Notes: generated by a model not told the origin, from the letters alone. Counted from the stretch's first letter, positions 12,601-25,020 are shown. The stretch: 64,000 nt of DNA from Tretioscincus oriximinensis (GCA_022410635.1 JAJVDF010000789.1:1-64000); one strand, 5' to 3'. Numbers and translations: made by a program.

Positions 12601-15600
12601 GTAAACTTTCACATGCCTAAAGAGAAAGAAAATTACAGAGTCCATATAATTAAATATTTTAGAGAAATGTTGCCTTGCAGATTACTGCTAATGATTTGTC
12701 ACTTGCTGGTTTCAATGGAAGGCATGCTAATAAAAATAAAGATACCCTTAAGTCAAACTTGGCTCATGGTGACTACATAGGTACATCAATGCAATTTTCT
12801 GACAATGATACATTGTTTTCTTTTGGAAAGATAACAGGAATTAAGAATAGTTGCACTATGAAGGACAAAAAGTGATAAAGAAACTAAAAAATGATATACC
12901 CAAAGGTCACAGGGTGGCAAACAGTAAAATACCAACACAAAATTAACAAATTAAAAACAGTATAAAAACAATATGTAAAACTGATAGTCACATCTTTCCA
13001 CACGGGATCTTGTTCTGGGCTATATTTCAGAAAAGGGTCCTGCTATCTGCATGCTAGTCTATGGCATACAGATTGCAAGTCCCTATTCCAAGATATATCC
13101 CAGAATAAGGCCCAGTGCAGAAAGGGCCTTAATGGCCGCCAGAAAATAAATATTACTACGTGCAAATATAAATATTTTACTTGCAAACAATTCTTCTACA
13201 TTTAAAATTTACTCACTTTCTTATTTACATTTATATTCCCACTACACAAGGAGGCAGATTACAATAATAACCCATAAAACAGATTAAAATAGTGAAGTCG
13301 GTTTGTACCATATTTTTGTAAAAAATAAGCAATGAATTATGACACTGCAGGTGGAGCAACTCTTAGGATGACTCAAACTGTTGGCTTTACAGCAATACAA
13401 AGATCTTTACCTGTTGCTCTTTTTAACACTTGGACAATGACTCATGGAATGTACAGAACAAAGCAGGTGCTTGAAAACAATGACTGTTGAGGTCAAACCA
13501 ACCTCTATGTTATGTTAATTTCCGTGAGACTTAATTCCATGATTCAATTTTTTCTAATCACATGTAAAAGAAAGGCACAAAGTACTTGAGGTTTGCCAGA
13601 CACTGTCTCTAGGTTAGATAGCTTTTCTGCTGTCCAAAGTTTCTACACTCAAATCTTTTTGCTTGCATTCACTGTGCGTCGCTGAAAAGCTGCCAAAATG
13701 CTTTTGAGCACTTTCTCTACTAAAATCACATAACTGACATTGAGAACAGTGAATAAAGTTCAAGATTATTTTTTTCTACTCTAACGCTGATACAGTCAAA
13801 TGCAATAAGGTACAACAGAATTTGTTTACATACAGGTTGGAAATGTAAATTCTACAAAACACCTGATAGTGCTGATACAGTAAAGCAACACTTTTAAAGC
13901 AATCACAATGCTAATAGATTGTAGTGCTATATAAAAATTATTGCGAAGAATGAGTTGTCAGAGACTAGTTTTTAAAAATATACACTGCTCAAACAAATTA
14001 AGGGAACAGTTAAACAACAGAATGTAAGTCCAAGTAAATCAAACTTCTGTGAAATCAAACTGTCCACTTAGGAAGCAACACTGATTGACAATCAATTTGG
14101 CATGCTGTTGTTCAAATGGAATAGGTAACAGGTGGAAATTATCAAGACATACTCAATAAAGGAGTGGTTCTGCAGTTGGGGAACCGCAGACCACATCTCA
14201 GTACCAATGCTTTGTGGCTGATGGTTTGGTGAATTTTGAACGGTGGTTGTGCTTTCACACTTGTGGTAGCATGAGACAGACTCTGCAACCCACACAAGTG
14301 GCTCAGGTAGTGCAGCTCATCCAGGATGGTACATCAATGCGAGCTGTGGCAAGAAGGTTTACTGTGTCTGTCAACGTAATGTCCAGAGGCTGGGGGCGCT
14401 ACCAGGAGACAGGCCAATACACCAGGAGATGTGGAGGGGGCCGTAAGAGGGCAACAACCCCACAGCAGGACCGCTACTTCCGCCTTTGTGCAAGGAGGAA
14501 CAGGAGGAGCACTGCCAGAGCCCTGCAAAATGACCTCCAGCAGGCCACAAATGTGCACAAACGGTTAGAAATCGACTCTATGAGGATGGTGTGAGGGCCC
14601 AATGTCCACAGATGCCCAACACCGTGCAGGACGCTTGGCATTTGCCACAGAACACTAGGATTGGCAACTTCATCACTGGTGCCCTGTGCTCTTCACAGAT
14701 GAAAGCAGGTACACACTGAGCGATTTTCTGCCTGCAACATCCTTCAGCATGACCAGTTTGGCAGTGGGTCAGTAATGGTGTGGGGTGACATTTCTTTAGA
14801 GGGCCGCAGAGCCCTCCATGTGCTCGCCAGAGGTAGCCTGACTGTCATTAGGTACCAAGATGAGATCCTCAGGCCCCTTGTGAGACCATATGCTGGTGCG
14901 GTTGGCCTTGGGTTCCTCCTAATGCAGGACAATGCCAGACCTCATGTGGCTAGAGTGTGTCAGCAGTTCCTGCAAGATGTAGGCACTGAAGCTATGGACT
15001 GGCCTGCCCGTTCCCCAGACCTGAATCCGATTGAGCACATCTGAGACGTCATGTCTCGCTCCATCCACCAAAATCACAGTGCACCACAGACGGTCCAAGA
15101 GTTGGCAGATGCTTTAGTCGGGAGGAGATCCCTCAGGAGATCATCCACAACCTCATCAGGAGCATGCCCAGGCGTTGTAGGGAGGTCGTACAGTCACGTG
15201 GAGGCCACACATAATACTGAACCTCGCTTTGACTTGTTTAAAGGACATTACATCAAGGTTGGATCAGCCTGTAGTATGTTTTTCCACTTTACTTTTGTGT
15301 GTGGCTCTAAACCCAGGCCTCCATTGGTTAATGAATTTGATTTTCATTGGTGATTTTTGTGTGCTTTTGTTGTCAGCACATTCAACTTTGTACAGAAGAA
15401 AGTATTCAATGAGAATATTTCATTCACTCAGCTCTAGGATGTGTTAGAGTGTTCCCTTTATTTGTTTGAGCAGTGTATATCTCTAGTTGCCCTTATAGCT
15501 AGAAATAAAATGAGTTTCAACTCCTACCTCAGTGACTCTTAGCATCATAAAAAGCCAAGACCTGAACCAGAGCAAATCACAGAAAACTTGAAACAATGGA

Positions 15601-18600
15601 GCTTTCCTATTATGAGACCAAATAAGGGTAGCTCTGCTGAGTTGGGCCACAGGCCATCTAGTTCAGCATTCTGTCTCACAGTGGCCCATCAATTGGCCTC
15701 TCAAGCAAAAGAAAACAAAAACTTCACCTTACAGAGAAAGCTTAAAGATGCTTTACAATAAACAAAACATATTCTCTGGTAGCTCATTCATGACATGGTA
15801 GAAGTAATAGATTAGAAAGCCATTTGCCTTTAAGGAAAAACTAACACTCTCTAGAGGTCACAGAGTTGATACAACAGTTGCTAAAAAAACCAACCACAAA
15901 CTTTTAAAAATAAATTTGTAAATTGTGAGCATAAAACAAATGATACTTCAGATGTTGTTGAACACTGATACAAATAATTCCCTACCATTAATCAGTCCAG
16001 CTGGGGATACTAGCAGTCTAAGCTGAGGAGAAAGGGTTTGCTCTCAAAGATCTACATAGGTAGGAACATTATAAAGAAATGTAAGATATGCAGAGTGCTT
16101 CTCTTTAGAACTTTGGGGTCTTCAAAGATTCTTAAAAGATTCAGACTGGGGAAAAGAATTTATTTACACTAGTTCACTTCATGCCTCAAATAATAGACAC
16201 GGTAAGCATGTGAGGATCAACTGCTGTGAAACAAGAACAGAAAACATCTTTCCTTCTGATTCCAATTTCAAGGATTCCTACAATCTTCTGGCTGCCCACT
16301 ATAAAAACACCCTTACATTCTTGAGGGTACTAACTATAAATCAATTTCACACACTGCAGTTACAAAGCACAACTGGAGCATGCAGCTCACCACATGGATT
16401 TTTTTCTTCAAAAAGATAGGAAAGTAATTCAATTAAAACATACCTATCTAATGACCCAGAGAGCAATCTTTGACCTGAGCTACTCAGACATAAGCATGTT
16501 ACAGTCTTGTGATGATTCCTTAAGGACACTAATAACTGTCCTCCTCTAAGGATGTCCCAGACTTTCACATAACGACCACCTGTAAGAGAAAGGGAAAAAA
16601 ATTCAGAAAATATAATTCATCTCAAAATAAAGAATCAAAATTTAAGAAACCACATGAACAATTCATGGTTGTAATTCATTTCCAACTTATTCTTCACTGC
16701 AAAGTGACTTCAAGGCAGGATGCATTAAAACAAATTAAAGCCCCAGGACCAGCCACATTAGAAAGCAAAAAATATTTTTCAGACACTAATTCAAAATACC
16801 TGCAGTCACAAGAAGACCTCCAGAAGGAAATAGGTTAACACATTCAACAGGCTGCCCATGTTCTATTGTCATGACACTTTTTTCTGTACGTGTATCAAAC
16901 ATTTTGACTGTGTGATCATATGAACCTATAACATTCCAGAAATAAACAGATTTTCAGTTTTTCGAGGTACAACATTTTGGTTCAAATTTACAATAAGAAA
17001 CAGGAGAACAGCTAACATCATTTAAAAATCATAAAATCAATGTTGAAACGTACATTCAACATGAGTTTGCCTTGAAAGATTGTTTAGAAACTGAAAGCTG
17101 TTCAGAACATAACCAGGGGGTCAGACAGTCAAATAATTCTATTAGTTGCAGTGATTCCCAACATGTTTAGAGTGTAAATTATAATCCTCTAATTTTACAT
17201 CACAAAGTTTAAATTATCCAAAAGACAACATATGCCCTTTTAAACATTCTGAGTCTAGAAACAAAACAACTTCTCATTTTTCTTTCACTAAGGCACAGAA
17301 CTTTCCACTAAGTTCTGCCAGACCTTTCAAAAAAACTTACTTATAGCTTTGAAAATACTGTTTCTTTCTTCATATCTATTTGTATTTTACTGTGATTCTC
17401 CTTCAGGTTCATTTAAAAAAAAACATATTTAGAAACACAGTTCAGTCCTAAATTCTCTTCACAGTAGCCATAAAAATAGGGCCCAATTCAAGCTTTGTCT
17501 ATTTCTAATTATGCTATTGTCGCCATGGATAATTGCTCATGCAGCAAAAGACAAGGCAGCTATCAGAAAGAAAACCAGAGGCTAGAATAAGTAAGAGCTA
17601 GTAGCGTAAGAGATGATTGTATACAAATTAACCTAAACACTCATTGAATGCCATGGATTGCACATGTTATACAATCTAAGCATAAAGATGAAAGGCAGAA
17701 TGGATGTGGAATAAAATGAATGTAATGGAGTATACTGACATTGTTCTTATGACTTAATCAAAGCTGGTTAACCATAAATAGCTAGTATAAATTGCCAGCT
17801 TTTAAACAAACGTTTAAAATACATAATCCAAATGAACTGACAACAGAGCAGATACCTGGGGCTCCTTCTAGCCTCTTCTTTCCTTCCACTAGAACCTCCA
17901 AGTTTGAGAGCCACTGCAGGCAGTAGATCCTTTCCAGGTAACAGCAACATATTCTACTATTTTCTTCCTATCGCATGCTCCTCAGCTGAGATCAAGCAGG
18001 TTAGAATTCTACTGATAACCAGTAGCTTGAAATAATCAGTCTTCATTCCCTGTCTAATTCTCAAAATTGAAAACTTACAATGCTTTTCCAAGCACAGTGA
18101 TTCTAAAAAAAAACTAATTCAAAACAAACTAGAAAAAAAGAAAAGTGAACATTGCAGGACTTGCATCTTATTACATAATTTTAAAGAGAGGGTAGTTTGT
18201 GAGGTTCTTCTCAGTACCCAGTGTGTTCTGCTTATTTTAAAATAGAAAGATATGAGACTGAAAAAGTAAAGCAAAATACTGGCAAGAAGAGATTATACTT
18301 TCAGAACTTTGATCTATAAAGTATTTCTCAAAAGCCAGGAAAATATGTTAAATATTACACTTGGCTTATCACATCCAGAGAAAATTATATATAAAGCTAA
18401 ACAAACAGAAGTAAGTAAAGCATAAAACACAAACCTGTTACAAAAAGATCCGCATTCAGTTTACTTGTAGAGCCACATCTGACATAGTCTGCATGCTCAC
18501 TATAGGATATAACTTCTGATGCAGATGAAACATCCCACACTTTACACGTGTAATCATCCGCCCCAGATACTATTCGATATTTATCACACAAAAAACCTGC

Positions 18601-21600
18601 AACATGTACAGCCCTACAAACCAATATTCAAAACATTTCAGATTAGTTACAGGTCATGTTTGTTCTCATATTTAAATATCCTTTTAGTCTAATGTCTATA
18701 AAAGAGAAACTATGCAGCAATCAGTTTGGATAGCTTTAAACTGGAGTTAGGCAAGTTCATGAAAATCTAGTGTAGCAGTGGCTACTAGACTGGCTACCTA
18801 GATAGCTATTGCCTCCAGGTTAAAGAGACGATTGCACACAGGTTAAAGAGACAATTGCACACAGTAAAGGCTTTATTTCTTTTTCAGTTTCGGATATCTA
18901 GAAGTAATTGGTGGGTCATTGTATGAGAAAGGATGCTGGACTAATACTGTAGTCCAATACTGTAGGGCTTCTCTTAGATTCTTATGGTTTTATGAATATT
19001 TGGTACAAGATTAAGAAATCTAAGCTATCAAGAATGTGACATAAATAAATAGAAAAAGGTCAGGACTTAAAAGAGAGGGCTGCAGAAATTGTTTGTCCTG
19101 CTTTCAAGGGAGAATTTTACATGATTCTACCACACAACTCCCAGACACAACTCTCTCAGTTCTATGGACTTGGGTATGTGAATTGATTAAAAACGCACAA
19201 ATTACTACAGTGTTCTTTTTTTTTTTTTTACTAAAAGTAATGTAAACAGATCAATTGCAAATGTACACATTACAAATTTATTCTTCTGATTTTCCTTTTT
19301 GGCACTCTGCCACAGAAAACTGATTCACATTGGGAGGACCAAGATATATCTTAACCTTCTAAATGGAAAGATATATATGATACCTAGTTTTAAAAGGGAC
19401 AAATATTCTAGGATAACAAAGTACTAACTAGCAAAGGAGCTAGCAGCACTTTGAGACTAACTTGAGAAAAGTGGTTGGCATAAGCTTTCGTAGACAGGTC
19501 TACTTCTTCAGATGCTGAAGAAGTAGACCTGTCTATGAAAGCTTATGCCAACCACTTTTCTCAAGTTAGTCTCAAAGTGCTGCTAGCTCCTTTGCTGGAC
19601 TTTCTGCTAGACTAACACGGCTGTTTCTCTGAAAAAGTACTAACTGTTGAAGTCTTATGTGGATCACTTGAAAACTGATTCAGGACAACATTGAAGCTGA
19701 AAGGATGATTCATTTGAGAAGAAACTGAACTAATAGCTTTCCATGTTGCACTGAGCAAAAGTTTCAGATTGTGCTGTGATTGGAATATTTGTTTAAAACT
19801 TATTTTTTGTGTAAAGTGTAACAATTTGCTGTGAATTACCTAACTTGAAGAATTCTACTAGAGCAAGGTTATGGACAAAATGGAACAGTTAAATAAATTC
19901 TTACTTTGTGTGGCCATCAAACTGTCTCAATGCTGCTCTCCCACCAATATCAAAGAGGCGAACAATGCCTTCTTCACTGCCAGCAACTAGCAGCTTCCCA
20001 TCCTCTCGATATGTAGCACCGTATGCTACATCTTTGAAGCGAGAAAATGTTTTGACTGGTTCTTGAGAGTATCGGCCATAAATGTGAATCTAGAACAACA
20101 TTTAATGTCTGCACGGTTAAAACAGAATGATACGAAAAGACAACACAGAAAGGGTCTCTTTAATTCAACAAAAGTATAGGATTAGAATTGGAATTCTAAT
20201 ACTCTTAGCAAAAGATCTTCCAAAGAGGAAAACAATGATGATTTTTGCAGATTCAGTAGATTCCAGAAAAGCCACTCCAGAATAATTAATTTTAAACTGC
20301 ATCATCAATAGAATCCAGTTTGGAGAAATGGCATAATCATAGTAGTAATAAATTAGTAGTAACCTTTCCATTTTGACATTTGAGGGAAACTGGTATAATC
20401 TTTGAAAAACTATTTTAGTTCCTTTTTTTCCTACATTATTTTTAAGCAACTTCCCCATCCCATTTTCTCATAGGTACAATGATCACCATAAATATTTGCA
20501 GATTTGAAATTTGCAAGATTTTCTAGGAACTTAAACATTGCTAATAGTTCCAAAGATTTCATTTATTTAACAAGAACAAAGCAACAAATTGTTATTCCAA
20601 AAAAGCATTTTGATACAAGTGCTATCTTTGCGAAAATTGTCAATAATTCTTGTTGTTCACTCATTCTTTCATGTTGGTTCTGTCTTTCAGTGCTATGCAT
20701 CAAAATATTTTCCAGGGGCTTCTGTCTTATTATGTAACCAAAGTATTTGAGCTTCTGTATTTTCCATGAGTATTTGATGCTCAGACTTCTGTTTGGTCAG
20801 ACTCCCACAACCATACATTACTAAAACCACAATTTTAACTATATGGACTTTTGCAGGCATGGAAAGCTCAGTCGCTAAGGAATCCATCTCTCATCTGGGA
20901 TATTCGGTTTCAAAGTCCTTTTTGTCGGACATGGGGAGGGGTGAGCACCTTCCACTAGCCTGTAGCTCTAGCCAACCCAACTATTTGAAAGCATGAATTT
21001 CAAGAAATTGCAACTGACTGCAAGTAGATACATGGGAACCACCACAGCCTGGTGGGGAAGACAGAATGCAAGCCTTCAGGCAAAAATACCCTTGTAAGCC
21101 GCTTTGAGTCCCTTTGAAAGATGTGAAAAGCGGGGTATAAGAACCCAGTTCTTCTTATTCTTCAAAGTAATGTTTGTTTTTAGTGCACTGTCTAGGCTTG
21201 GCGGAGCTTCCTTCCAAGCGTCTAACTTTCATGGCTACAATCATCATTTGAGCTCATCAGTAACTCTATCAAGTTCAGACACAGAGATTTATAAATATTG
21301 TTAAAATACATTGATTTTCCTCTATCATACTATGATCATTAGCAGTTAAAAATCTTCACTGCTACAATAAAAATAATTTTTCATTGTCACCTTTCCAGAT
21401 TCATTCTTTCATATTTCTGTAAACAGATTTTTGTGCATTTTCTAACTAATGTGTCTAAAACTGTTTTGCACATAACAGCAGCTGCAGAAAAAGACAGTGC
21501 TTGTTCTGTCTGTGGAAGTGATATGTATCTTTCAGAAGGATAACGAAATATTTAAATAGAATGCAAATATGTAATTAAGTGCTCTGGATAAAAACAGAAT

Positions 21601-21960
21601 CAATTTAAAAACTTACTCTTGACGAGGCCGTGACAGCATAGTTATATGGAGGAAGTGGAGAAAAGTCTATTTTATTCACTGCACCAAATTCCTTTATCTG
21701 AATGGGAGCCTTAAAGAGACATTTTAACATAGTTCATTTTAATTCAACATGCTAAAAACATAAACTTCTTAAAGGATTTTAAAAATCTTTTAACAATTAA
21801 AAAAATCAAATGTTCAAATTCAGTGCAGAAATATAATAAAATATTGCTAAAATGATGGTTTTAAAATTACCTTGTAATTTTTCCAATATAGAGTATCTTT
21901 AGTTACTTTTTCACCAAGCTTTGGAAAAGTCTGAACTGTGACTGGTCTATAGTTTGCCAT
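6650..21960 (-). CDS. UTP15: UTP15, small-subunit processome WD40 protein (12 coding exons)
   Basis: UTP15 is a nucleolar component of the t-UTP/UTP-A part of the SSU processome, needed for pre-rRNA transcription and 18S rRNA maturation. Coding exons in order: 21871-21960, 21617-21709, 19905-20089, 18435-18613, 16800-16925, 16444-16579, 12532-12616, 10985-11134, 10429-10530, 9151-9284, 8398-8456, 6650-6813. All junctions are GT/AG and the lengths sum to 1503 nt, giving 500 aa plus stop. The protein starts [18 protein letters not shown] and contains WD40 blades through about residue 330 (for example VKVWD in exon 6 and CKVWDVS in exon 4). A UTP15 C-terminal domain follows, with the conserved stretches LAGRDEK and MPVIGQSPV. 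It ends in ATMARKQTG, about 18 residues shorter than the human protein as I remember it, because the variable tail is missing. The start is the first ATG of the second exon. Introns carry many repeats. Confidence 0.96.
6865..7176 (-). repeat. tRNA-derived SINE, copy 3 (antisense)
   Basis: The complement of the same SINE: (GAA)n start, GTTCTTATACCCTGCTTTTC, AAGTGGCTTACAAGGATAT, then the body and a preserved B box as GGGCTTCGAAACCC. The A box lies near 7150-7170. It is sense relative to UTP15 and lies in its last intron. Confidence 0.85.
7182..7264. mobile_element. Short mariner-like MITE, copy 1
   Basis: An inverted repeat: ATTGCCAAAAGTATTTGCTC at the left and its complement GAGCAAATACTTTTGGCAAT at the right, separated by about 30 bases, with the right end running on to ATAGTGTA. 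Terminal motif and size are typical of Tc1/mariner-derived MITEs. It abuts the 5' end of an antisense SINE in the last intron of UTP15. Confidence 0.75.
7764..7845. mobile_element. Short mariner-like MITE, copy 2
   Basis: Same family as 7182-7264: TACACTATATGGCCAAAAGT at the left, an almost identical middle (CACTTGTGTGGGTGG), and GAGCAAATCTTTCTGGCAAT at the right. Arms are slightly more diverged than in copy 1. Same UTP15 intron, 500 bases away. Confidence 0.75.
11578..11850 (+). repeat. Reptile interspersed repeat, diverged copy
   Basis: AAGAACACTGCTGAATCAGA then CCCATCTAGTCCAACCTTTT and ATACAGTGGCCACACCAAAC, followed by a longer 3' body (TGGCATTTAGAGATATCCAA, GATACCTGGCCTCTGTGAAT) absent from the other copies. 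It lies in a UTP15 intron. Confidence 0.55.
12990..13135. mobile_element. Degraded inverted-repeat MITE
   Basis: Left CATCTTTCCACACGGGATC with TGTTCTGGGCTATATTTC; right GATATATCCCAGAATAAGG with GTGCAGAAAGGGCCTTA. The halves are inverted copies with mismatches. It lies in a UTP15 intron. Confidence 0.55.
13983..15475 (+). mobile_element. Tc1/mariner transposon with inactivated DD34E transposase
   Basis: The ends form inverted repeats (CACTGCTCAAACAAATTAAG... and its complement ending in ...TTTGAGCAGTG) flanked by TA on both sides, the Tc1/mariner target duplication. The interior encodes a Tc1-type transposase in pieces. An N-terminal helix-turn-helix part starts at ATG 14271 ([17 protein letters not shown]); then LFTDESRY carries the first Asp, QDNARPH the second Asp, and DLNPIEH the Glu, with exactly 34 residues between the second Asp and the Glu. 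A TGA replaces the usual Trp right after NPIEHI (near 15043), and further frameshifts break the frame between 14580 and 14775. The element sits in a UTP15 intron, antisense to the gene. Confidence 0.9.
15605..15722 (+). repeat. Reptile interspersed repeat, short copy
   Basis: GTAGCTCTGCTGAGTTGGGC, GGCCATCTAGTTCAGCATTC, TGTCTCACAGTGGCCCATCA. It lies in a UTP15 intron, shortly after the Tc1 element. Confidence 0.55.
18725..18992 (-). repeat. Reptile interspersed repeat, antisense, with internal 23-bp duplication
   Basis: The end reads GGATGCTGGACTAATACTGT ... CTTCTCTTAGATTCTTATGG, the complement of the family start. A 23-base unit beginning AGGTTAAAGAGACGATTGCA is repeated twice at 18817-18862 with one difference. 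Confidence 0.5.
19428..19632. mobile_element. Long-hairpin element with near-perfect 81-bp arms
   Basis: Arms 19431-19511 and 19515-19595 are inverted copies with a single mismatch (CTTTCGTAG against CTTTCATAG) around a 3-base loop (ATG). Outside the right arm come TGGACTTTCTGCTAGACTAACACGGCTGTTTCTCTGAAA, in part the family's terminal block, here described in two pieces: CTAGACTAACACGG and CTGTTTCTCTGAAA. The equivalent left terminal block is missing. The element lies in a UTP15 intron. Family known only as a reptile-type interspersed repeat to me. Confidence 0.85.
20855..21163 (+). repeat. tRNA-derived SINE, copy 2
   Basis: Same family and orientation as 54389-54703: A-box remnant GGAAAGCTCAGTCGCTAAGG, body GGGGTGAGCACCTTCCACTA, tail TTGTAAGCCGCTTTGAGTCC and a TTCTTATTCTTC end. 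The B box is diverged (GGTTTCAAAGTCC). It lies in a UTP15 intron, antisense to the gene. Confidence 0.85.
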
Positions 21961-23768
21961 TGCCTCCTTTATAAACTTTCATCAGGTAGCAATCTTCCAA
22001 ATGTCATAAATGGTCAAGCTTTTTAAGAAAATAAATATATAAAATATAAAACATCATACCTTTAAAACATTGTACAGTAATTCATATATTGCAATTGCAA
22101 GTATTCAATAAATGTTAGATTTTTTACAATCATGTAATATTTAGCGGTTAATTAATTCTGAAGATTTAAGGAGACAGAAAATAAATACAAAGTTTTCATT
22201 CTGCTACTCAAACTATAGTCTTGCATCTTGGGGGGAAGATCATTGCCTACTACCTTCAATTTGTGGTACAAGCTGCAGATTTATGGCCTTTTCCCCCATT
22301 CATAAGTCATCCTGCCCAAAGACCCTGCAGTAAGGTTGGTAAAAGAAAGCAACTAAATTACTTTCTCTCTACACTAAAAAACATTTTGAGCTTGAAAATC
22401 CCAAGTTGTGGGTCTTTCTGTAGTTCCAAATCTCTCATTTGTGTGAGGAACAATGACATGGGNGTTTTCTATGCTGACCCCCAGACTATGAAATAAATTC
22501 CTTTTGGAAGTAAGAGGAACTGTAACACAAGTACTGTAAGTAGAGAATGCAAGGTATTTCTGAATTTCTCTACTAAGAAAGCTGCATCGAGGTAGCTTTG
22601 GAGACACCTATGCAGTCAACTAGAAGTTGGACACAATCCAAAAACCCTCTAGAGGTATATTTTAAGTAGCAAATTTCTATAGTCCTTTCTACACTAAGCT
22701 TTATTTTGGGATATATTTTGGAATAGGAGCTTGTTATATATAATAAGACACATGAAAGATGCTTTCCTAGTGTAAAATCCATGACAGCACCCCATGAAAG
22801 TGATGCACAATAATAGAGAAGAAATCAATGTCCTCTGAAAGAGCATATATTTCCATCAATCATAAAACATCTCAGAAGGTTGTATATCAGTTGTCCAGAA
22901 TATAAACACGACCTTGAAAATATCTTTAAAAGCCTTTATGAATGTCCACCAGGGTAACAAAGCCTCAGAGTAAATGCTAATTCAACACAGGACTATTCCA
23001 GGGAATACTTGCATCCTCTAGCAGGCATATGGCAAATCCCTATTCTAAGATATAACCCAAAATAAAGACTAATGCAGGAAAGGCTATAATAAATTGGTAC
23101 CTGGTATTTCCTATTACAGGCATGTGGATGGCAATTCTCTTTTCCTAGATATATGCCAGAAAAGTGCAGAAAAGGACCTATGTCTCTTCCAGTCTCTTTA
23201 TGTGATGGTTTTATAGTTTTAATCTTTTTATTGCTGTAACCCAAACCTGAGACCATTAGATAAAGAGCAAGTTATAAGAATTCAAATAAAATAAATATAT
23301 TTAACAATATTCATTGTAACAAAGCACGGCTACAATATTTAAAGAGGAACACATCAACAGCACTTTTCCAAACTACGATTTCAGTAGATCTGTGAAAAGA
23401 AACGTAGTTGCAGTTCATTAGCAACTGGAAAGACGTACTACAGGTACTAAAGCTAGTCCCTTCGCCTGAAAAACACATGGCAGAGATTTACGATTCTCGA
23501 AGAACTGCTCTGCTTTTATATACTTCCTGCCCCAAACTCAATAAAGACGCCATATCGTGGTCGCCCTGGGTAATAATAAAGTGGTTATAAGAAGCTCAGG
23601 GTGTAATGATACAAGACTGCTACCCTATTTCCTTTGGGCAAATTGATTATTCATTTTTCCCCGATCTGCCGTCAACCAGAAAATCGCCAGTACCTCAAAA
23701 TCCAGCAGCTTCTTCCTTTACTCCTTCTTAATCACGCTGCCACCAAGGCGGCCGCCATTATTACTTAC
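21961..23768 (-). other. UTP15 5' UTR and first intron: no gene, MITE remnants
   Basis: This covers the 58-nt leader (21961-22018) and intron 1. Around 22690-22760 and 23010-23180 are degraded pieces resembling the short inverted-repeat elements described elsewhere here (AAGATATA-type interiors followed by GTGCAGAAA-type ends). I see no coding exon in either strand. Confidence 0.4.
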
Positions 23769-23900
23769 TTCCAAAGCGCGGCGGCGCCGACTCTTTGCGT
23801 CATCAGGCCGGCACGGTCGGGCCAGCCACTGTTTGTGGTCGCGCCAGAAATTCACACGCCGCCTCCACCACACTACCGAGCGGGCTGGCCGGTCCTGTCA
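23769..23900 (-). other. UTP15: Probable non-coding first exon of UTP15
   Basis: Reading the minus strand, GC-rich sequence runs into a good donor (TTTGGAA followed by GTAAGTAATAATGG) with the last exon base at 23769. The next exon would begin at 22018 after a TTTCTTAAAAAG acceptor, carrying 58 nt of 5' UTR before the ATG at 21960. A YY1-like ATGGCGGC lies just inside the intron. The outer limit of the exon (transcription start) is not determinable from sequence and 23900 is only a guess. No in-frame ATG lies in the 22018-21961 leader. Confidence 0.5.
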
Positions 23901-24038
23901 GTTAGACTGGAGGTGCCGTGAGCCACTTTTAATCCGCATTCAGTCCTGAAGGACTAAACCAAGGGGCGTGTGTGTGATTTCCCCTGCTTTCACCCAGTTC
24001 GTAAAGACTGATGACGGATTAAAAGGGGAATTCTAGCT

Positions 24039-24192
24039 CAGGTTGCATCCACACATCACTTATTGTTCCCCTATAACGGGATATTCCACAATAAAGCATG
24101 GATATTCTGGAATAAATCTGTGCACATAATGCTTCATTGAGGAATATCCAATTGTAGAGGAATAAATCAGTGATGCGGGGACGACGCAGCTT
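24039..24192. mobile_element. Inverted-repeat element, GGYTGCATCCACAC family (a)
   Basis: The left end GGTTGCATCCACACATCACT and right end ...TCAGTGATGCGGGGACGACGCAGC are imperfect inverted repeats. The interior holds two opposed GGAATATCC-type motifs (GGGATATTCCACAATAAAGC, TTGAGGAATATCCAATTG). Its closest relative here is 55354-55492. It lies in the UTP15/ANKRA2 promoter interval. Confidence 0.65.
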
Positions 24193-24397
24193 CAGCCCGA
24201 CTTTGACTAAAACCAAGCAGAAGTACAAACACTAACACTGCGGGTTCGAAGGCTGGGAGGAGGGAGGGGTTGAAGGAAAAAGATTAGCAAAATCACTCAA
24301 AAAAACCACACCGAGTTCTTTGCTGTTGTGATTTTGGCACGAACACCAAAGATTTAATTTGATACTGTTATCCCACCTTCCGAAGAGCTCACCGCGG

Positions 24398-24585
24398 GGC
24401 TTGTGCATCCACACGGAGCCTTCTCCTGGGCTGCCCCTCGGAAGACGAGCCTGCCAACCACACGCTAGTGTGGGCTATGGCAAGGCCCGAATGGGGCCTG
24501 CCATCGTCTATACTGGCATATGGATGGACAAGCCCTGTGCCGGGATGTGACCCAGAATAAGGCTCCGTGTGGATGGGGCCTTAAA
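24398..24585. mobile_element. Inverted-repeat element, GGYTGCATCCACAC family (b)
   Basis: CATCCACACGGAGCCTT at 24406-24422 is perfectly inverted at 24559-24575. The inner part (GTGCCGGGATGTGACCCAGA) resembles the AT-richer relics at 12990-13135 and 39201-39345. It is inserted in the UTP15/ANKRA2 promoter interval. Confidence 0.7.
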
Positions 24586-25020
24586 TCTCATTCCTTGGGA
24601 CTCGAACCTGGTACTGGAGCCACTTGTACTCTTTTCGCAGTGAGCCTCATTCCAGGCTACAGCTCGCAATGGGGCCTGCTGCAGCCCATCCTGACACGCG
24701 AGTCACAGGCTCCCAGTCCATATCCCGAAAGAAAGGCCGGTGCCTCCTTGCTGGTACCTGCGCTGGAGCTCTCAGGGAGCGACATTTTCCCTTCTGGAGG
24801 GCAGGCAGCGCTATTCAACCCTCCCTCGTGTTCAATATCTGCTGGCAGCGAATGTACTGTAAGTCCCGCCCCGGCTCTGATCTGCCTCTCATGAGCGAAA
24901 AGGGGCGTCGGAATTGACGGCATCCCTCAGCCTTTCAGGAACGGCACCTTGACCGTCAGGCACCGGCAGCACTTTTCGTTCCGGGTCCCTTCCTCTCTCT
25001 CCCCGTCCCTCCCGTGCTAA

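Noticed and set aside
14334..14558. Minus-strand frame in the transposon
   Set aside because: Shadow of the Tc1 transposase coding strand.
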